Part shown: piece after piece, positions 39,368-47,346 of the stretch
Position numbering within the stretch: position 1 is the first letter of the stretch
Layout: each line of letters starts with the position of its first letter
From: Pedobacter alluvionis
Lineage (GTDB): Bacteria; Bacteroidota; Bacteroidia; Sphingobacteriales; Sphingobacteriaceae
NCBI RefSeq assembly: GCF_003664035.1
Contig: NZ_RCCK01000010.1
Span: 1,426,001-1,490,000 of the forward strand
Length of the DNA stretch: 64,000 nt
Direction of reading: 5' to 3'
Program-made: the position numbers and the translations under genes
The notes under the pieces: model-generated
Database searches by the model: none
The model's input: only the letters and a program-made list of their open reading frames with translations
Told to the model about the DNA's origin: nothing

Positions 39368-41203
39368 ATGGCGTACAAAAGTTTAGCAGAATGTGTTTCC
39401 GATCTTGAAAAGCACGGTCATTTAATCAGAATAAAAGAAGAAGTAGATCCTTATTTAGAAATGGCAGCCATCCATTTGAGGGTTTACGAAAAGCAAGGAC
39501 CGGCACTGTTATTCGAAAAAGTTAAAGGAAGTCTTTTTCCTGCAGTTTCTAACCTGTTCGGAACTTTAGAAAGATCAAAATTCATTTTTAGGGATACCTT
39601 ACCTAAGGTACAGCAATTGGTTTCGTTGAGAAACGATCCTATAAAGGCATTGAAAAATCCATTCAAATATGCAGGTTCGGCAATGTCTGCTTTATCGGCT
39701 CTGCCTTTAAAAACACCGTCCGCGAAAAATAAGTTTTTGAAAACAAGCATCAGTCAGTTACCGCAGATTGTAAACTGGCCTATGGATGGTGGCCCATTTG
39801 TTACCATGCCACAGGTTTATACCGAAGATGTAGATAAACCGGGTGTATTAAATGCCAATTTAGGGATGTACCGCATTCAGTTAGGCGGAAACGATTATAT
39901 TCAGGATAAAGAAATTGGTCTGCACTACCAGATCCACAGGGGAATAGGCGTGCACCAATCTAAAGCGAACGCCCTTGGACAGCCTTTAAAAGTGAGTATT
40001 TTTGTCGGAGGTCCGCCTTCACATCCTTTGGCCGCAGTAATGCCATTGCCTGAAGGTTTGTCGGAAATGACTTTTGCCGGTGCGCTTGGCGACAGGCGTT
40101 TCCGTTATTTTTATGACGATGAAGGTTTCTGTATCTCTGCTGATGCCGATTTTATCATCACCGGAACCGTTTATCCAAACGAAAATAAACCAGAAGGACC
40201 TTTTGGTGATCACCTTGGTTATTATAGTTTAACGCATCCTTTTCCTTTAATGAAAGTGCACAATGTGTACCATAAAAAAGATGCAATATGGTCGTTTACT
40301 GTAGTTGGTCGCCCGCCGCAGGAAGATACCAGTTTTGGCGCATTGATTCATGAGATTACCGGTTCAGCCATTCCACAGGAAATACATGGTTTAAAAGAAG
40401 TTCATGCGGTTGACGCCGCTGGTGTTCACCCTTTGCTTTTTGCCATTGGTAGCGAACGTTATACGCCATATTTAAAAGAAAGAAGACCACAGGAAATTTT
40501 AACCATTGCCAACCATATTCTGGGTAAAAACCAGTTGAGTTTAGCCAAATACCTTTTTATAGCGGCTAAAGAAGATAATCAGCAATTGAGTACGCATCAT
40601 ATTAAAGATTTTATCAAACATATATTAGAGCGGATTGATTTAACCAGAGACATCCATTTTTATACCAATACCACTATTGATACGCTGGATTACAGTGGAG
40701 ACGGATTAAATAGTGGTTCGAAAGTGGTAATTGCTGCCGCAGGTAATCAAAAAAGAGAATTGTGGAGCCATTTCCCTGAAGGACTGAAGCTAAGTGATGC
40801 TTTTTATCAACCCAAAATTGCCATGCCAGGCGTTTTGGTTTTATCGGCTAATAAATACCTGAATCCAGAGAAAACAGCTGCAGAAATAGCGCTGCTGAAT
40901 ATGGCCCTGATCGATCAGGATTTATCTGGTCTGCCTTTAATTATATTGGCCGATGATGCTGAGTTTACCGCTGCAACGATTGATAACTTTGTTTGGGTAA
41001 CTTTTACAAGAAGCAATCCGGCAGCAGATATTTATGGTATTAACGATTTTACGATCAACAAACATTGGGGCTGTAAGGGTTCGATGATTATCGATGCCCG
41101 AAAAAAGCCCCACCACGCACCCGAATTAATAAAGGATGGAGTGGTAGAGGCTAAGATTGATGAAATGGGTAAAGAGGGGGGAGCGTTATTTGGGGTGGTA
41201 TAA
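39368..41203 (+). CDS. UbiD-family decarboxylase (prenylated-FMN dependent)
   Basis: 611 aa from the ATG at 39368 (MAYKSLAECVSDLEKHG), the usual family start; the 12 extra residues of the longer frame lie over the promoter box. Hallmarks include NLGMYRIQLGGNDYIQDKEIGLHYQIHRGIG (split here: RIQLGGNDY, YQIHRGIG), FVGGPPSHPLAAVMPLPEG and GPFGDHLGYY with the active-site Glu. Such enzymes decarboxylate aromatic or alpha,beta-unsaturated acids, here perhaps in menaquinone synthesis. The cofactor would come from UbiX (14248). Longer than E. coli UbiD (497 aa) by a C-terminal extension. Confidence 0.9.
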   Translation: MAYKSLAECVSDLEKHGHLIRIKEEVDPYLEMAAIHLRVYEKQGPALLFEKVKGSLFPAVSNLFGTLERSKFIFRDTLPKVQQLVSLRNDPIKALKNPFKYAGSAMSALSALPLKTPSAKNKFLKTSISQLPQIVNWPMDGGPFVTMPQVYTEDVDKPGVLNANLGMYRIQLGGNDYIQDKEIGLHYQIHRGIGVHQSKANALGQPLKVSIFVGGPPSHPLAAVMPLPEGLSEMTFAGALGDRRFRYFYDDEGFCISADADFIITGTVYPNENKPEGPFGDHLGYYSLTHPFPLMKVHNVYHKKDAIWSFTVVGRPPQEDTSFGALIHEITGSAIPQEIHGLKEVHAVDAAGVHPLLFAIGSERYTPYLKERRPQEILTIANHILGKNQLSLAKYLFIAAKEDNQQLSTHHIKDFIKHILERIDLTRDIHFYTNTTIDTLDYSGDGLNSGSKVVIAAAGNQKRELWSHFPEGLKLSDAFYQPKIAMPGVLVLSANKYLNPEKTAAEIALLNMALIDQDLSGLPLIILADDAEFTAATIDNFVWVTFTRSNPAADIYGINDFTINKHWGCKGSMIIDARKKPHHAPELIKDGVVEAKIDEMGKEGGALFGVV

Positions 41204-41227
41204 ATTTAAAAGCAGATTCAGTTAGTT

Positions 41228-42856
41228 TTATCTGCCCAAAATATATGTCGAATAACCAACTTGCAATTGCGAAAAATTATTCTTGATATTTCCTATTTCC
41301 CAATTCATCCTGAACCGACCAAATACTTTACTCTTAGGGTTAACCTGTATGGTCATGAGCATTTCTGATGTATTAAGCCAAGCATGGTTTTTAGGCTTTA
41401 ATATGGAAGCATTATCTCTATCAAACCCCACCATTTGAACAACTTGATTTAAAGGTTTAAAGTATATCCATTTATTTGCTATTGAAAAGTTAAATTGTTC
41501 CTGAGGAAAAAATTTAATTTTAATTTCAGGATAAACCTGTAAGGTACTAACTGAAATATCTTTGGTAAATTTGGTTTTGGTAATGGTTGTACCATTAATT
41601 GTAGTTAATGAATCTATAGTGTCCGTAAATCCAAAACGTGCGCCTAAATTAAAGTAAATATGAAACTTTCGGCCAGGGTTATTTACAAATGCAAGATTCA
41701 GATCTGTTCCTACAGAAAGCCATTGATATTGATATAAACTTAGCGCATTTGCATATCTATGATATTGATTACCAAATTGGTTTATATTTGTACCACCAGT
41801 GTTAAACCGAACGGAATCTAAATCGTGGAGATTAAGTTTTCGATTATGTTGCTCAATTTTAGAAAGGGTAGCAACCGGTGAGATGTATTGAAAAAAACCA
41901 CCGCTTTTATAAGCCCAATAATATAAAAATCGTGGTGCTCGGTGTTGATAGGTGTTTGTATTAATTCGTTTAGCCAATTCAACCTGAATAATACCATTTG
42001 GCTTTTCCTCATTAAAACCTTTAAAATCGGAATAGAAATGTGCTTCAAAAAGTTTACTTGTTTCTTCTTTGTGTAACATGATGGAAGTTCCACCTGGCAT
42101 TTCATTCAAAGAGGTATCTTTGGGGCTATAATCTCGCCTACCGGGTTCTTTCCTATAATTATATGAAATGACATCGCTTAAATTCAATAAAAAAACTTTT
42201 GTTTTTTTTTGTGCATAAGGCGACGATTTTTCTTCATATAAGTTATACTTGTTGAAATTTCGAATATTATCTTCAGAAGACATTCCTACAGGATATTCCA
42301 AAATATATTTATGTGGTTCCTCATCTTTTTCAAATTTTACATACGCAACAATACTTTCGAGGTATCCTTCTGATATTTCGGCATCAATTTTAACTAGCTT
42401 ATACCGGAGATCAGTTTTAGCCAATGAGAATTTATTACTGTCGGGATTAAAATAATTTATATATAATTTAGCATAAGGTTTAACACTAAATAATCCCGCC
42501 TCGGGCAATTTATTTTGTAAAATAAGTTGAAATTTGTTAAAAAGCTTGTTCGCAAATGTTTTCCAATTATCTTTTTCGAGTTTCTTTACAGAATCCGGAA
42601 GATTACAAACGGTGTCAAATGTTTGAACGAACCTTGTTGCAAAAGCATCAATATCTTGTGAATAATTGACATATTTTTTAAGTTCAGTATCCTTATCATC
42701 TTTTATTGTTACTTGTATGTAACCATCTTTAGGTTCACAGCTAATTGGGAAACTTTTTCCATTTACGATTAATTCCATAGTTAACGGATAGGTTTGGCCG
42801 AAAACTGAAAAGGAAATCAAAAGTAATAAAGTAAATATTGAATATATTTTCTTCAT
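41228..42856 (-). CDS. Secreted hypothetical protein, probable outer-membrane beta-barrel C-terminus
   Basis: 542 aa with a signal peptide (1-20, ending SVFGQ). The first 290 residues are soluble and mixed. The last 200 show alternating short amphipathic strands (LYQYQWLSVGTDLNLAF, KFHIYFNLGARFGF, QFNFSIANKWIYF, KVFGRFRMNWEIG) as in a small outer-membrane barrel, though the final residue is Arg and not aromatic. No family recognised. It is the last gene of a minus-strand unit with the Cys-rich and two-TM small proteins (gaps 25 and 46 bp). Confidence 0.75.
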   Translation of the reverse strand: MKKIYSIFTLLLLISFSVFGQTYPLTMELIVNGKSFPISCEPKDGYIQVTIKDDKDTELKKYVNYSQDIDAFATRFVQTFDTVCNLPDSVKKLEKDNWKTFANKLFNKFQLILQNKLPEAGLFSVKPYAKLYINYFNPDSNKFSLAKTDLRYKLVKIDAEISEGYLESIVAYVKFEKDEEPHKYILEYPVGMSSEDNIRNFNKYNLYEEKSSPYAQKKTKVFLLNLSDVISYNYRKEPGRRDYSPKDTSLNEMPGGTSIMLHKEETSKLFEAHFYSDFKGFNEEKPNGIIQVELAKRINTNTYQHRAPRFLYYWAYKSGGFFQYISPVATLSKIEQHNRKLNLHDLDSVRFNTGGTNINQFGNQYHRYANALSLYQYQWLSVGTDLNLAFVNNPGRKFHIYFNLGARFGFTDTIDSLTTINGTTITKTKFTKDISVSTLQVYPEIKIKFFPQEQFNFSIANKWIYFKPLNQVVQMVGFDRDNASILKPKNHAWLNTSEMLMTIQVNPKSKVFGRFRMNWEIGNIKNNFSQLQVGYSTYILGR

Positions 42857-42881
42857 GATTTCGTTAGTTTAATTGTTAGAG

Positions 42882-43109
42882 TTATTCACAAATTTCAGTC
42901 GTTTCGAACCAAACACATTCGCCCGATGGATCAGACATGCACCTGTGAAGCACCCCATTGATACAAACACTATCACCACATTTACATGGAGATATAAGTT
43001 CAACATGATTAGAGCTATTGTCTTTTGCTATAAAACCAACAGTATGTTTTTTTACTGTTTCGTTTTTGAATTCAAGTGATAAGAATTGATTTTTTTTCTT
43101 TTTTGCCAT
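42882..43109 (-). CDS. Cys-rich small protein (75 aa)
   Basis: Basic N-terminus (MAKKKKNQFLSLEFKNETVKK) without a classical signal peptide, then a C-terminal cluster of six cysteines (SPCKCGDSVCINGVLHRC, then GEC and EIC at the end). The pattern suits metal binding or three disulfides. A peptide precursor with a leader (1-40) and Cys-rich core is conceivable, but no maturation enzyme or dedicated transporter is adjacent. It sits between the two-TM protein and the secreted protein genes. Confidence 0.65.
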   Translation of the reverse strand: MAKKKKNQFLSLEFKNETVKKHTVGFIAKDNSSNHVELISPCKCGDSVCINGVLHRCMSDPSGECVWFETTEICE

Positions 43110-43155
43110 GATTGATACTTTTTAATTATAAATGAATTTTACTGAAATTGATAGA

Positions 43156-43482
43156 TTAATTATCATCCTGATTGGCAGAAGGAGCCAATAAACCCGCCAG
43201 TGCTCCGATTACCGCAGAGCCGATTGAAGCGATAATGGTAATTACTTTATCTGCAGCCTGTATTTCTTTAACATTGATTAAAATACCAGTGGTAACTACT
43301 AATAAAACCAAACTAAGTGCACTAACAACCAGTCTGTATATCCAAACATCATTTTTAGGGTTAGATGCTGCTTTTTTGATTAATGTATCCTTTGGGTCAG
43401 CATCAAATTGCTGCTTTAATTGAGGATTTTGGTCGAGGTCTTTAATAAAGCTTTCGACTTTGTTTAATGAGAGTTTTGTCAT
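43156..43482 (-). CDS. Small two-TM membrane protein with Nif11-like N-terminus
   Basis: 108 aa. Residues 1-40 (NKVESFIKDLDQNPQLKQQF) look like the helical Nif11-type leader pattern (xxFLxxVxxDPxLxxxL), which also occurs in ordinary small proteins. Two hydrophobic helices follow: about 48-68 (YRLVVSALSLVLLVVTTGIL) and 76-100 (VITIIASIGSAVIGALAGLL). The end is acidic (SANQDDN). The pattern would also fit a small pore or holin-like protein. First gene of its unit; function unknown. Confidence 0.65.
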   Translation of the reverse strand: MTKLSLNKVESFIKDLDQNPQLKQQFDADPKDTLIKKAASNPKNDVWIYRLVVSALSLVLLVVTTGILINVKEIQAADKVITIIASIGSAVIGALAGLLAPSANQDDN

Positions 43483-43850
43483 GATTTTAGGTTTTTAGTT
43501 TTTACTAATTTTCATCTGTTCTTTTATAAGGTTTATAAATGACCTGTTTTATTTAATTATTTTTCTTATCAAAACTACTGCTCGAAACATATTCAAATCA
43601 AGCGTGAAAACATTAGGATTTATACGCGTGAAAAGCGCAATGAGTTACCGTAAAATCGCGGTATTTTTAAATAAATGTACCTACGATTAAGTAATCGAAA
43701 AGCTGGATAAAAGCTGTTTAGTGCGGCTTTTTGAGTTTGAAAATGAGTTTGTTGTAAGGTTTTATATTGATTGTCTATTTTCTGTTTCAAATAAGGTTCG
43801 TGTATATTTAGATATAACTTATTTATAAACCTCAAACTAAATTAAAAGCT
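43483..43850. other. Divergent intergenic region
   Basis: About 370 bp between two divergent operons. A TATATTTA box (near 43804) may drive the plus-strand operon. A 71-codon minus ORF here has no features and is not called. Confidence 0.45.
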
Positions 43851-44720
43851 ATGAAAGAGAATTTAACTAATTTCAGACAAAGACCATTACCAATTACTTA
43901 TGTAACAACTTCAGAAAGTGAGAAAAGAATACAATGGTTTATTAATTTTAAATACCCTATACTTGATGCCTTAACCAAACAACAAGAAGGGGGGGCTGAA
44001 AACAAAAAACTGGATTTTATTGATCTAAAAACAGCAGTTGAATTTTTTAAGCGTATTCTTGTGGATAGCCCAAGTCGCAACTCTGTAAATGGGGTGAGGG
44101 CATATTTTGCCTCTCCATCTAGCGATGGCACGGTAAGTCCCGGTAAATGTGGCAAACTTACCCTCATTTTCGTGGCTGCTATTGGTGAGAAAAACTCGGA
44201 TATAGGTTCATACTACGGATTTAAAGATGGGAATTTTGTTGTTATACCAGAAGATGAAGCTAGAGCAGCAGTTCACAATTTTCAAAAAATAAAAAGAAAT
44301 AATCTTTTTAGTACCCTATCTGATGATGATATTCGAGACGATTGCAAAGAAACAAAACATTTGTTGTTTAGTATAGATCAAATAGAAGAAACAATTGCTG
44401 AGATGGAATATCAAAGTCAAAACCATGGAGATATAGTAAAAGGTTTTGGTATTCGTTTTTCTTCTTATACAGATCAAGATTATCGATTTGAAAATAGTAA
44501 GGTTGTTCAATATCATAAAAGGCTTACTATTGGTTTCTCCTTTATAGATTGGCAAAATGAAGATATCGGAATTAAACAAATTGATCCTGTGGAATTTAAG
44601 GAAAGACTTACAGTCACAATAAGCAAGGAGCGATTCATTGGAGATACCTTTGATACAGGTGTTCCTGCCCCACCTCCTCCAACCAATGATAATATGGCAG
44701 CATTAGATTACGAAATTTAA
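43851..44720 (+). CDS. Hypothetical cytoplasmic protein with Pro-rich C-terminus
   Basis: 289 aa, no signal peptide or membrane helix. Mixed alpha/beta composition with segments such as KLTLIFVAAIGEKNSDIG and HKRLTIGFSFIDWQNEDIG. The tail is proline-rich (GVPAPPPPTNDNMAALDYEI) and could be a flexible or recognition end. No family recognised. The membrane protein and two-component genes follow on the same strand after 10 bp, so it is probably the signal-linked first gene of that operon. Confidence 0.75.
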   Translation: MKENLTNFRQRPLPITYVTTSESEKRIQWFINFKYPILDALTKQQEGGAENKKLDFIDLKTAVEFFKRILVDSPSRNSVNGVRAYFASPSSDGTVSPGKCGKLTLIFVAAIGEKNSDIGSYYGFKDGNFVVIPEDEARAAVHNFQKIKRNNLFSTLSDDDIRDDCKETKHLLFSIDQIEETIAEMEYQSQNHGDIVKGFGIRFSSYTDQDYRFENSKVVQYHKRLTIGFSFIDWQNEDIGIKQIDPVEFKERLTVTISKERFIGDTFDTGVPAPPPPTNDNMAALDYEI

Positions 44721-44730
44721 TTAAGTCAAG

Positions 44731-45387
44731 ATGTCTACACTAACTTATTTTTACATAGCATCGCTGGCTTTAGCAACGTTAGCAGGAATAATAAAATTCC
44801 GTAAGGATTTTCCTATTCATCTAAAAGTTATTATTTTGTTGTTGCCTTATGTTTTGCTTGTAGAAATAAGTGTAGTGTTTTTTAGAAACCTGATTAAAGA
44901 CAATAATGTATTGCCACAGTACAATGTCGTTATGCTGATTGAGTTTCTGATATATGCCTATTTTTTTAAAACAATAATCGTTTCAGCATTTCTGAAAAAG
45001 GCAATATCAATCTTTATGATCTTGTTCCCTGTATTCTGGTATATTTCAGTGTTCTTTATATTTAAAATTACAGAATGGAATAGCTATATTTTTCTGGTAG
45101 GTGGCACTTTTACAATTATCTGGGCTTTAGTTTATTGCTATCAGTTGTTAACCTCAATCGAAAATGTGAGACTTAATAGTTGTAGCGAGTTCTGGATAGC
45201 ACTTGGCATCATTATCTTTTATTCTAGCCAAGTTCCTTTTATGGGTATATACAATTTTCTGATCGTCAATTATCCATCATTAATTATGAACTTTCAGATT
45301 GGCCTTCAGGTAACAAATATTATTATGTACTCTTTATTTACGTATGCTTTTTTATGCAAAAAGACCATTATAATGAAGTATTCTTAG
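44731..45387 (+). CDS. Polytopic membrane protein, putative sensor partner of the histidine kinase
   Basis: 218 aa with six to seven hydrophobic helices and short loops (e.g. VIILLLPYVLLVEISVVFF, FWIALGIIIFYSSQVPFMGI); the end is basic (CKKTIIMKYS), which puts the C-terminus inside. Its 3' end overlaps the kinase gene by 34 bp, a strong sign of joint translation. I infer a separate membrane sensor for the adjacent kinase, whose own input region is one helix. No named family recognised. Confidence 0.75.
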   Translation: MSTLTYFYIASLALATLAGIIKFRKDFPIHLKVIILLLPYVLLVEISVVFFRNLIKDNNVLPQYNVVMLIEFLIYAYFFKTIIVSAFLKKAISIFMILFPVFWYISVFFIFKITEWNSYIFLVGGTFTIIWALVYCYQLLTSIENVRLNSCSEFWIALGIIIFYSSQVPFMGIYNFLIVNYPSLIMNFQIGLQVTNIIMYSLFTYAFLCKKTIIMKYS

Positions 45388-46139
45388 CGGTTTTACTCAC
45401 TACAGTTATTTTTCTGTTCTTATCAATAGCAATTGTTTTCCTGATGCTCTATTTTCAGAAAAAGAAATTCCAGTATGCAAAAGAAAAAGGAGAACTGGAA
45501 AAGCAATATGGCGAGCAATTGCTGCAATCTCGGCTCGAAATGCAGGAGCAAACATTTGAAATGATAAGTGAGGAAATACATGATAATGTTGGGCAGTTAC
45601 TAAGTTTAGCTAAACTACAATTGAGTATTCTGGAGCAAAAAGAAACCAGTGATAAATCATTGATTACTGAAATTAAAGTAAATTTGGGCAACGCCCTTAC
45701 CGATTTACGTGATATTGCAAAAAGCTTGAGCACAAGCCGTATCCAGGAGTTAAGTTTGTTGCAGGCGGTAGAACAGGAATTACAGCGCATAGGCAGGGCA
45801 GGAGTTATTGTTTGCAAGGTTGAGGTAACCGGTAACGAACAGCAGATTGCAGAACAGAAGAAGACTATCATCTTCCGGATTGTGCAGGAAAGTTTGCAAA
45901 ATATATTAAAACATGCCCAAGCCACCGCAATCGATGTTGGATTTGATTTTTCAGAACAGCTAAACATCACTATCGAAGATAATGGTGTCGGTTTTTGTGC
46001 GGGTGAAAAAGATAAATTTGAGACTGGGTTGGGGCTTCAGAATATTGTAAAACGCGCTACACTGATTATGGGAGAAGCTACAATCGATAGTGTGATTAAT
46101 AATGGAACTAAAATTACCTTAACTATTCCTTATGTCTGA
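45354..46139 (+). CDS. NarL/DegS-type sensor histidine kinase
   Basis: 261 aa. One N-terminal membrane helix (about 9-33), then a coiled coil, then HisKA_3 with the phospho-acceptor His76 in EEIHDNVGQLLSLAKLQL, and a HATPase_c domain with IVQESLQNILKHAQAT (N box), IEDNGVGF (G1) and TGLGLQNI (G2). It has no extracytoplasmic sensor domain of its own. It overlaps the membrane protein gene upstream (34 bp) and the response regulator downstream (8 bp). Confidence 0.93.
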   Translation: MQKDHYNEVFLAVLLTTVIFLFLSIAIVFLMLYFQKKKFQYAKEKGELEKQYGEQLLQSRLEMQEQTFEMISEEIHDNVGQLLSLAKLQLSILEQKETSDKSLITEIKVNLGNALTDLRDIAKSLSTSRIQELSLLQAVEQELQRIGRAGVIVCKVEVTGNEQQIAEQKKTIIFRIVQESLQNILKHAQATAIDVGFDFSEQLNITIEDNGVGFCAGEKDKFETGLGLQNIVKRATLIMGEATIDSVINNGTKITLTIPYV

Positions 46140-46791
46140 CCAGATTAAAAATATAGCCTTAGTTGATGATCACGTCTTGTTTAGAAAAGGATTGGCTGCT
46201 TTAATCAGCTATTTTCCGTCCTATAACATATTATTTGAGGCTGCTAACGGAAAAGATTTTATCAGACAGTTAAAAATATACGATGTACCTGATATCGTGT
46301 TGCTTGATATCAACATGCCCGAAATGGATGGATATAGTACGGCTTCATGGCTGCGGACAAATCATCCGGAAGTAAACATACTTGCTTTGAGTACCATGGA
46401 TGCAGAAACTGCTATTATTAAAATGATTACCAATGGCGCCAAAGGTTATGTGTTAAAAGATGCTGAACCTGAAGAGCTTAAACGTGCTTTTGACGAGGTG
46501 ATCAGTAAAGGGTATTTTTATAATGACCTTGTGACCAGGAAAGTCATGCAGTCGCTGAGTTCGTTAGCTACAAATTCGAAAATCTCAGACTTCGTAAAAC
46601 TTACAGAAAGGGAAATGGAGTTTCTGAAATATACCTGTACTGAAAAAACGTATAATGAAATTGCAGCTGAAATGTTTGTGAGTCCGCGTACAATTGATGG
46701 TTACAGAAATTCTTTATGCGAAAAATTACAGTTAAAAAGCCGTACAGGATTGGCTTTGTATGCCGTGAAGCATGGAATAGTTAAAATTTAG
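46132..46791 (+). CDS. NarL-family response regulator
   Basis: 219 aa. Receiver domain with acidic pair VDDH (Asp12, Asp13) and phospho-acceptor Asp59 in IVLLDINMPEMDG, the switch Thr/Ser in LALSTMDA, and Lys in GYVLKDAE. The C-terminal LuxR-type HTH is LTEREMEFLKYTCTEKTYNEIAAEMFVSPRTIDGYR. It overlaps the kinase gene by 8 bp and is its evident partner. Targets are unknown; the MG2-like gene begins 111 bp downstream and is a candidate. Confidence 0.95.
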   Translation: MSDQIKNIALVDDHVLFRKGLAALISYFPSYNILFEAANGKDFIRQLKIYDVPDIVLLDINMPEMDGYSTASWLRTNHPEVNILALSTMDAETAIIKMITNGAKGYVLKDAEPEELKRAFDEVISKGYFYNDLVTRKVMQSLSSLATNSKISDFVKLTEREMEFLKYTCTEKTYNEIAAEMFVSPRTIDGYRNSLCEKLQLKSRTGLALYAVKHGIVKI

Positions 46792-46902
46792 AGGTTTTTA
46801 AATCATATAATCTTCACAAACTGTGCTTAAAATTAAGTCACTAATTGGAGATAATTTGAGAATCTAGCTAAAATTTTCGATTTTTAACTAGATCATCGAA
46901 AT

Positions 46903-47346
46903 ATGCTTTCAAAATTTCAAATCCTCTTTACCTGTATCATGCTTTTATTAGTAGAGGTAAAGGCGCAGGATGTAAAACTAGATAGTGTGGCTTTAAATAT
47001 TAACCATTATGGTTTAGAAACGGCTCAATCTAATCTGTTTGTTCATTTCGACAAAACCGTTTACACCAATAACGATCAGGTTTGGTTTAGCGGGTATTTG
47101 CTAAAAACCATTACCAACTTAGATCAATACCATACACTTTATTTATCGCTGATCAATAACAGTGATAGTAGTGTAGTAATCCAGGATAAATTTTTGATTG
47201 AAAAAGGATTTGCATTCGGTGCACTTACCTTGCCTGATTCGCTGCCGGGCGGTTCCTATCGTTTTGTAGCGAATACCATATTAAAAAGGATAATCAGCCA
47301 GATGGCGGATTCGTGCAGCCCATTATCATTAAATCTACTACTGTAA
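46903..47346 (+). CDS. MG2-like secreted protein, N-terminal part (frameshift-split)
   Basis: 147 codons: signal peptide (1-21, ending VKAQD), then the start of a macroglobulin-like module typical of Bacteroidota (ENLxVHxDKxxYxxGDxxWF): NLFVHFDKTVYTNNDQVWFSGYL, up to LPDSLPGGSYRFVANT. After about codon 127 the frame loses similarity and ends at 47346. Adding one A to the A5 run at 47283-47287 restores continuous reading into the next frame (ANTILK-KDNQPDGGFVQP). The true product is therefore probably one protein of about 804 aa over 46903-49316. Confidence 0.8.
   Translation: MLSKFQILFTCIMLLLVEVKAQDVKLDSVALNINHYGLETAQSNLFVHFDKTVYTNNDQVWFSGYLLKTITNLDQYHTLYLSLINNSDSSVVIQDKFLIEKGFAFGALTLPDSLPGGSYRFVANTILKRIISQMADSCSPLSLNLLL

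Noticed and set aside
42882..43482. RiPP/bacteriocin biosynthetic cluster
   Set aside because: Precursor-like peptides only; no modifying enzyme, peptidase or dedicated ABC exporter beside them.
43620..43835. 71-codon minus ORF in the divergent intergenic region
   Set aside because: No features, overlaps the likely promoter of the 43851 operon.
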